Assembly (NCBI RefSeq): GCF_000516985.1
Contig: NW_006917091.1
Location: 5,204,518-5,268,517 of the forward strand
Length of the DNA stretch: 64,000 nt
Direction: 5' to 3'
Source of the DNA: Pestalotiopsis fici W106-1
Lineage: Eukaryota > Ascomycota > Sordariomycetes > Amphisphaeriales > Sporocadaceae
Each line of letters begins with the position of its first letter. The stretch's first letter is position 1. Shown here one piece after another: positions 57,666 to 64,000 of this stretch. Position numbers and translations under genes: made by a program. The notes beneath the pieces are model-generated. The model ran no database searches and was not told where the DNA came from. It saw only the letters and a program-made list of their open reading frames with translations.

Positions 57666-60520
57666 TCAACCTGCTTTGGAACCATCCACGGCTCGTGGGC
57701 CCGAGGTAATCTGGGCGGGAATATCTTCATCAGAATCCGACTCCGAGTCGGTATCTGTTGAGCTCGAGTCATCGTCGAGAAGGACAGGCTCAGCTGCCGA
57801 TTTACCACGTTGGGGCATTGGTGAATGTGATACACTCTTTCCCAAGTCAGTGCTGGCTGCATTTGGACGAGTCTCCAATTCCATCGGGTCCGGAGTACAC
57901 GTAGCAGACGTTGAGTGGCGTGATGTGTGCGTGCTAATACGGTAGCCACTCCGTTTCATTGATGATAGACTACGAGTGGGAGGCAATATTGCTGCTGGCT
58001 TCGAGTCTGCTGTTGCTGCTATGGATTCGGAGCTGTCAACTCCCAAAGTATTGTTGTTGGTCTCTGGTATGTTGACCTTGGATGTTGGCTCAGTGGCTGC
58101 CCTTGGAGGCTGTAATGCAGGCGGTTGAAGAGGCGGTAATATGGAGGCAGGAGGAGTCAAGCTCATAGCTTGCCCAGTACCATTCGATAACGGAGTACCT
58201 GCATGCACGAAATCGGTACGCTGACGCTTAGCACTAGGCGTGTCAGCTAATGCTGCCATTCGGGATTTCTCTGCCTCAAGCACTGCTTTCGAACGGCGTA
58301 CGCGTAGGCGGACGCCGTATCTCTTTCTGATGAGACTCTGCCTGGTGCTGAAGACATTTTTGACGCTGTCAAGCTTTGCCGCACGCACAACTGGATCTTC
58401 GATAGCTTCAGCCTCCTTGAAACGGGGAGCATGGAGCTCTTCCGCTTGGCGAAGCTCCTCTTCCAAGTTTGCACGATCTTGAGGTGTCAAATGCGCGTAC
58501 GGGTCGCCGAGATGAAGCTCGACAGTTGATGACGGCGGTCCTGGCGTGCCTTGGCTCTGAGGTGTATAAGTGCGTTTCTGTCCTTGAGATATTGGCGTGG
58601 ACAATGCATGTTGTTGATGGTGGGTTGGCGGCGGTCCTGGTTGTGAGAAATTAGGCCTTGTAGGAACTGGCTGTGATGAGTTGAGCTGAGGCATGGGCAC
58701 CGGCACGGGGGTAACTGCCGGGATATTTTTGTTGTTACTGTTGTATGTTACCACGTGAGGGCTTGGCTTTGGCGTCGCAGCAGCCATTCCATGATCGCCG
58801 CAGACTTTGTTTGCATGATGCTTTTTATCTGTTAGAGCTAGCTGAGGAGATTTTGTTGTGACACTCACATATTGCTGGCCGACATTTGTTATAAAGCCAG
58901 CACCACAATGCTCGCATGAGAATTCGAAACCTGTTGACGATGAGGGAGGTTCTTTTGTGCAAATCTTTTTCTTGACATGCTGCGGTTCATATAAGCCATG
59001 TGTCTCGTACCGTTCAGTGATTGACATGTTGTACTTACATAATCATAAGCCGAGACGGCTTTGAATTTCCGCCAACACAGGTGGCATTGGAGATCAGGAG
59101 CATGGGTCTGGTTTACTGGATGTGCTGCAAGAGGGTTCGCAGGGCCAAGATGGGTTAAGTTCGGCTGTGGTTGAGCCTGTTGATTCGGGACTTGGCCCTG
59201 TGCTCGAGGGAGGTAGCCAGCACCAGCCGGCGGAATTGGTCCTGCCGACGGCGGAGTGCCACCTCCTGTTTCGTCCATGGAATCGTTATTTTCGTAGCCC
59301 AGTCGCTCCGCTCGTGCCAGCGCATTGATGAGAGAACGCGCGTCGATTGTAGCGAGCCTCTTCTCCAGTGCTTTGTCAAGAAAGCCATCGCTTACTTTGG
59401 CCAAGATGGCATCGGCAACTTCGTCTAGATCCTTGACAGTGAAGTGCTCTATAATTTCGTGCTTCGCAGAGGCCACCATCTTGCCACCAAAGTCTTTAAT
59501 GGCTCGTTTTGCGGCAGCGCCGCTGGCCTGATGGATCGTGGCGTTCATCTACAACTATTGTCAGCATGAAAGTTTCAAATGTACTGATTGAGATGAGGCA
59601 GGTGCAAGAAATCACAGGAGATATTTACGAACTGAACCGCAATATGAAGGAGAGAAAGTAGGAAGGCACAGTAAATGTATAAGAAATGAAGGTGGTATTT
59701 CGTCCCAATGGCAATAACGCGTTGCTGTTGCTATTTGCTGTTATTGTGGATGACACGCCATGGACAAACCAATTTTGTTTGAGAAGTGAAATTTGTAGAA
59801 AAGAGTCGAGTTGTGCCAGAACGTGATTCGCTTGGTGAGTATACGTAGAAGGTCAAAGGTATGCGAATTTGACTTGTTGGAGGGATTGAATGGGCTCAAA
59901 AACCGGAAATAACAAGATGAGAAAGAACTCACCACGAACGCTTGATGGAAATCAGTGCCAAGGAGCGTTTTCTCCCAATTCTCTCGAGTCACTCGACGAA
60001 CAGCTTCAGGAACAGACTGTTGGATGGCATGTGTGAGTCTGGATAGGTCCTCGTGGAACTTGGGATTGACCCGCTGAGGTTCACGGGTCGGAGAAGGAAA
60101 TCCTGAGGATGCGCCGCCTCCCTCGCCGCCACCACTGCTACGATGAGAATTGGCCTGGGACGGTGGCTCGACAATGGCAATCTTTCCATTGTGCGTGGAG
60201 GGTGTCCGGTCCCGAAACGCGGGTGAAAGCGAGGGGCCCTGCTGTTGCGGCGATTCGGGAAACGTATGGGATGCGGGCGTCGACATCGTGTTGGCCGGGG
60301 ATACCATGCCGGGTCTCATCAGCGCCGGCTGCGTGTGCGGCAGAGGCGGCGGGCGCGGGGGTTGCATGGCTGCAGGAGAGGCGCCTCCGTGGCCACCGTT
60401 TGCTGTTGCATTGGCTCTAGCAGCTGGGCCCTCGAGAACAACACCATTGATATGTGGTGAGATGACGGCCGGTGATGGCGTATCTATACGTGACGACGGT
60501 GGTGGTGCAGCGGCAGCCAT
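57666..60520 (-). CDS. zinc-finger protein with conserved fungal N-terminal helix region, unknown function
   Basis: Four exons by my reading: 60520-59933, 59548-59039, 58979-58869 and 58820-57666, giving 787 aa. The first intron is long (384 nt); the third is 48 nt, in frame and stop-free. The N-terminal about 150 residues are Pro/Ala/Gly-rich. The region across exon 1/2 (FHEDLSRLTHAIQQSVPEAV, WEKTLLGTDFHQAF, then MNATIHQASGAAAKRAIKDF, and DEVADAILAKVSDGFLDKAL) looks like a conserved helical domain. Two C2HC-like fingers follow, both restored by splicing: CHLCWRKFKAVSAYDYHVKKKIC and CEHCGAGF...HHANKVCGDHG. A coiled-coil stretch (LTPQDRANLEEELRQAEELH) leads to a basic segment with RKRYGVRLRVRRSKAVLEAE, and the C-terminus is acidic and Ser-rich. 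A chromatin or transcription role is plausible but not shown. Exon 2 begins exactly at an ATG, so a separate gene starting at 59548 is the alternative model. Confidence 0.72.
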
Positions 60521-60839
60521 ATTTTTTTATCCATAGACATTCGCCTGTTCTGCAAGAAAATGGTCCAATGCCAGGCTTGGATTCAATGTTGTTATATGTC
60601 CGATTCCAGCTTAGTCGGGCTCAGACGGCAGCTTGGCAGTTCATTCATCCACTACCAGTATAACTGTTCAGTCATAATAAACCTGGCAGGAACTCTTTTT
60701 GATCCTCGAGAGATTTGGCAGCTGCAATCCAAAATCCTCTTCCCAAAGGAAAGTGCTGGTGAGCATCTATCATATAACCTCAAACAGGCGCGTTAAATGG
60801 ATGACAGGCACTTGTAAAAAGGCGTCGCGTTCTCGCGTG

Positions 60840-61240
60840 ATACTTACACCTCTTTGATAAAAAAAAGCTTGGGATAAAAGGAAACCGTTATTAATGGATG
60901 TATTAACAATTAAAGGGGCGCAGCACGCTTTTTATATCGAATTAATTTAGCGTAGCGTTATTTAAAAAAAAAACCAGGAAGGAGGTCCGTGCTTTGATAA
61001 AACTTGCATTATTTATAAAGTAAAAATCATGTGACAGCGATTTTACCGTTATTTAGCAGCTAAAAAGTTAAATGCATTATTATGCCGCTTTAAGGCTTTT
61101 AATCGAAAGCTGCCAATACCCTGTACCTTAGGCCATTTATTTAAATACCCCGCGGTCACTCATTATATTGAATCTTCATTTATTATCTTTTTATTTATCC
61201 ACTTTTTACCTTATCCAAGGTTACTTCCGTGTCTAGCGTT
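60840..61240. other. AT-rich, TpA-rich block (possible RIP footprint)
   Basis: About 400 bp rich in TTAT, TTAA, TTTA and poly-A, clearly lower in GC than the genes on either side. The composition is what repeat-induced point mutation (C-to-T at CpA) leaves behind, but no intact duplicated element is recognisable. Borders are approximate. Confidence 0.4.
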
Positions 61241-61360
61241 TTGGAATGAGCGCTGACAATTGCGCCATAATTTACATTATGGTTGTATTGATGAAAAGAC
61301 GCAAAGCTTAAAGTGATCCCCGGATGCGGACTGGTTTTATCTACAGGCCCGGATTAGCCT

Positions 61361-61585
61361 GTGGGGGACGTCCTGATTATTTGATTCCCTTTTATGCTCG
61401 AGGGAAAAGCCAAAAAGGTCATCAACGTGTCCACTGGGATGGCGAGCACTGCATTCATCAATGAATTAGATATCGAAGTTGAAGCTTTGTACGCGGCCTC
61501 CAAAGCAGCCATGACTGCCATGACTTCCAAGTTTCAATGCGCAATACAAGAAAGCGTGCTGTTGTTCTTGGCTATCAGCCCTGGA
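61361..61585 (+). pseudogene. short-chain dehydrogenase/reductase fragment, broken
   Basis: In one frame the sequence reads VGDVLII-stop-FPFMLEGKAKKVINVSTGMAS, then ALYAASKAAMTAM and LFLAISPG. This is the middle of a classical SDR: the helix before strand 5, the I-x-S-T-G strand, the catalytic Y-x-x-x-K (Y-A-A-S-K) and the S-P-G turn. A TGA at 61382-61384 interrupts the frame, the Rossmann nucleotide-binding part (TGxxxGIG) is absent upstream, and homology fades after SPG. It lies beside the AT-rich block, so a decayed copy is the simplest reading. Confidence 0.65.
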
Positions 61586-62663
61586 ATCTGTGCGAAATGT
61601 GGTCAAAGTTTGGGCCGGTGCCAGCATTAAGAGGGGCCTTGGAGGTGGATTTACATATCATCTATGGAACAAGTGCTGGCTCTAATCAACATGATATACT
61701 TGTGTTAGCAATGAGTTCATCCTTCACTACGCGATAAACCACCCAAATCTGCGTGAGACAGTGGCATCATATATGCACTGGGTCCAGTATGACAACCCGC
61801 CGCATCTTGCCGATCTCTCTGTCCCGTCCTTGCAGTATGAAATAAGTATACAAAGAGACTTGCTCCCAGCATTTTATCATCGTTCTTGTGAAAGAACAAG
61901 ACTTTCATATCACCGAGACCTTTTCCTCAATGCGGAGTTCTCTTTTTAATGCCGAATAAAGTATTTATCAAGTAGTTTGCGGATATGGCAAGATGCTGAA
62001 CTGAGACACGGCATTGGTTTCTTCAAGTATCGTGTCAGAAATACCATTCTATTCAAGTTTACCAGGATGCAACTTGTCGGATACAATTGCAAGACTTGAT
62101 CCATATTAGCCACTTTCATCTTCCTTATTAGTGATGCCATAATCACTCAGGCTAAAGAGGTCGGTTGAACAGCATTCTCATAGTCGGGTATTAATCACAA
62201 TACAAGCATCGCATTGGAGCTCGGGAGCAGGCAGTATGGTAAATTTCTTGTATTTTCTCTTTCTTCTTTTCTTTTCATGGACAAAGTTGACCCTGTATCT
62301 CCAAGAAATATGGTATACAAACCCTCGAGGGTTTCAAAACAAAGGCCGCCAACTCCATGCTCTCAGGCGGATATCAAAGTCATTCTTCTCCTCTCCCATT
62401 GACCGAGAAATAGATACAAGGTTGGGTATGTAGGAATCCAGCCCAAACATTACCAATAAACAAAAACTTCTTCAGAGACCTCTGGCCTTTGGAATCATCA
62501 AACCCTTCTGTCTGTCTCGATGATGTACCCTGATCCGACCCCGTCGGAAAGGAAATTTAATAGTATAAAAACAAGTGACCAAGTTACCAAGCACTCCCAG
62601 CTTCGTAGCATTCGAGCCAACCAAAATGCTCATAGCAAATGCAAAAGTACGCGAGAATTTTGC

Positions 62664-64000
62664 TCAACCAGTAACGCGCCTGACCCACAATGTCGTTGGT
62701 TCATACTCGGCATCACGATCCAAGCGCTTGTAGGCTCGGTGTAGCTTCAGTCCCAGCTCATACTCCTCTCGTTGGACATCGGCGAGCTCTGCTCTCAGTG
62801 TCTCCACTTTGCGCTTTTCTTGCTCACGCTTGCGGATCACGGCATCGGATGCCAAGACATTGTCTGTCGGCATCAGCTCCGTCATTTGCTTGATGGCGTG
62901 GTTGATATTTATTCGTCGGTTGCCGAGAGCCTCGACCTGAGCGTTGAGAAACGTCACACGATCACGCGCTGATAGCTCCGGAGGTACCATGGGAAGGTCT
63001 TTGTCGCCGGACGCTATCGTGTTCACTGATAGAGCGCTGTTGTTACTAAATGGTAGGGGACGTGCTCCTGTAGGCTTCGGTTCAGGAGCCGTCGTGTAGT
63101 ACGGGGAGCCCATGTTGATTTTGATGGGTTCAGGAGAAGGCAGGCTGCGGACGGATTCTTCGTAACCTTTGACAACAGGACGTTTGCGATCTAGAACCGA
63201 GTCGCCTGGAATAGGTTTTGGTGATTCCGATGCTTGGCGTGTTGGAGTTGACAGAGGCGGCGCACCAACCGGTGATGATTGCGGATTTACCGTGCTCGCC
63301 GGGGTCGTACTAGTATTCCCAGTCGAGCGAGAAGGAAGTTGAAACCGGTCGTCCACTGGCGGCGGTGCTGGTGGATGACCGTCCACCTGCGAATAGATGG
63401 AGGAAGACACCGACAAGTGTGGGTTATGACTCGAGCCTCCGGCGGGCTTTCTTCGAATGGCTTTTTCATTCGCTTGCAGTAGAGTCTGCTTTTGTTGCGG
63501 CTGGGTAGACGTAGATGCCTGCTGTTGGGAACGAGGTGCTTGAGATACTTTGGCTGGGGCTGACTGGTCATCTGATAGAGGAGGACTAGGGTACGATGAA
63601 GCGTCGACCCGAGACTTTTCTTGTTGCGACGATGGAGCGGTGATACGGACATTCATTGCCTTTGATCTGTTGTCGTCCAATCTCTCTGGTGCCGTACGCG
63701 TGGGCGGGGGAGATGTCGTTTCAGAACCACCAGGACTGACAGGGGACAGCACACCAGGATCGCGAGGGGTTCGCTTGCTGCTCCTTCTAGGAATATGCAG
63801 AGGCGCGACACTGCGATCATCAGCAACAGGGTCGACCGTTGCGGTCCGGCCGCTACCACCGCGCCATTCGGGTCGCGGGGCGGCTTCAGCTTTTGGATTA
63901 GATCGCGGCGTCTGTTCAGCCGGCAGGCCAGGCCTTGTTCGTTGCTGGGCAGGCTTCAGTCGCACACCGAATGGGTTGACGGGCTGTTGACCAGTCCGTT
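62664..64000 (-). CDS. coiled-coil protein, C-terminal part (runs off the window), unknown
   Basis: Open frame of at least 445 codons that stays open to the right edge (upstream residues TGQQPVNPFGVRLKPAQQ), so the start lies outside the window. I do not recognise a named family. Most of the visible protein is disordered and rich in Ser, Pro, Gln and Arg, with SPVSPGGSETTSPPPTR-type proline-directed sites. The last about 110 residues are helical and conserved-looking: SARDRVTFLNAQVEALGNRR, MTELMPTDNV, then a coiled coil with RKREQEKRKVETLRAELADV and LGLKLHRAYKRLDRDAEYEP. The C-terminus TTLWVRRVTG ends the protein. The helical tail suggests an oligomerising adaptor; the role is unknown. Confidence 0.75.
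   Translation of the reverse strand, partial: RTGQQPVNPFGVRLKPAQQRTRPGLPAEQTPRSNPKAEAAPRPEWRGGSGRTATVDPVADDRSVAPLHIPRRSSKRTPRDPGVLSPVSPGGSETTSPPPTRTAPERLDDNRSKAMNVRITAPSSQQEKSRVDASSYPSPPLSDDQSAPAKVSQAPRSQQQASTSTQPQQKQTLLQANEKAIRRKPAGGSSHNPHLSVSSSIYSQVDGHPPAPPPVDDRFQLPSRSTGNTSTTPASTVNPQSSPVGAPPLSTPTRQASESPKPIPGDSVLDRKRPVVKGYEESVRSLPSPEPIKINMGSPYYTTAPEPKPTGARPLPFSNNSALSVNTIASGDKDLPMVPPELSARDRVTFLNAQVEALGNRRININHAIKQMTELMPTDNVLASDAVIRKREQEKRKVETLRAELADVQREEYELGLKLHRAYKRLDRDAEYEPTTLWVRRVTG

Larger units (their letters stand above)
60521..62663. other. intergenic region with AT-rich block and a gene relic
   Basis: 2.1 kb between the zinc-finger gene start (minus) and the 3' end of the last gene (minus). 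It includes an AT-rich block and a short-chain dehydrogenase fragment, both listed separately. I see no intact gene. Confidence 0.55.

Noticed and set aside
61537..61949. ORFs following the SDR relic, possibly its continuation by frameshift
   Set aside because: I could not match them to the SDR C-terminal region, so the pseudogene is ended at the SPG motif.

Overview
This window is nuclear DNA from a filamentous ascomycete (Pezizomycotina), most likely a sordariomycete and probably Hypocreales. The case rests on gene structure and protein content. Introns are mostly 48-104 nt, with GTAAGT/GTATGT-type donors, CTAAC/CTGAC-like branch sites and TAG/CAG acceptors. Recognisable products match the filamentous-fungal forms of Prp31, Clf1, Tex1/THOC3, Ric1, CK2 beta, Arg-13/Ort1, Kel3, a Wss1-type protease, eIF2 gamma, uridylate kinase and eIF3m. 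There is no operon structure. I found no virus, CRISPR array, rRNA or convincing tRNA. The genus is not determined.

Layout: 1-6.9 kb has no supportable gene. At 6.9-11.5 kb two spliceosome genes, prp31 (-) and clf1 (+), are head to head. 13.8-15.9 kb holds a DUF3824-type Ala/Gly-helix and SR-rich protein (-). 18.0-23.8 kb holds tex1 (-, six exons) and ric1 (+), also head to head. 24.7-25.7 kb is the CK2 regulatory subunit. 26.9-29.0 kb (-) is an unusual gene that joins a proline/histidine-rich, basic, nuclear-looking N-terminal region to a complete omega-like glutathione transferase. 31.7-32.4 kb is a TspO/MBR protein; 32.7-33.8 kb the mitochondrial ornithine carrier; 34.9-37.0 kb a Kelch/DUF4110 protein; 37.5-39.1 kb a WLM (Wss1/SPRTN-like) protease; 41.5-42.1 kb a small secreted six-cysteine protein; 42.8-43.7 kb a GNAT acetyltransferase; 44.9-46.5 kb eIF2 gamma (-); 50.1-51.7 kb a four-helix membrane protein; 52.8-54.1 kb uridylate kinase with a mitochondrial-type leader; 55.1-56.5 kb eIF3m (-); 57.7-60.5 kb a zinc-finger protein (-). 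A coiled-coil protein (-) runs off the right edge.

Most genes are housekeeping and cover mRNA splicing and export, translation initiation, Golgi traffic, arginine metabolism, nucleotide synthesis and DNA repair. The accessory material is in the spacers: an AT-rich block at 60.8-61.2 kb next to a broken short-chain dehydrogenase fragment, a cluster of overlapping inverted repeats at 29.57-29.65 kb, and several microsatellites. The observations most worth following are the glutathione-transferase fusion, the uridylate kinase gene (leader exon, 391-nt intron, internal start, and an in-frame ORF right after the stop), and the small secreted cysteine-rich protein. I did not find a clearly new multi-gene system.
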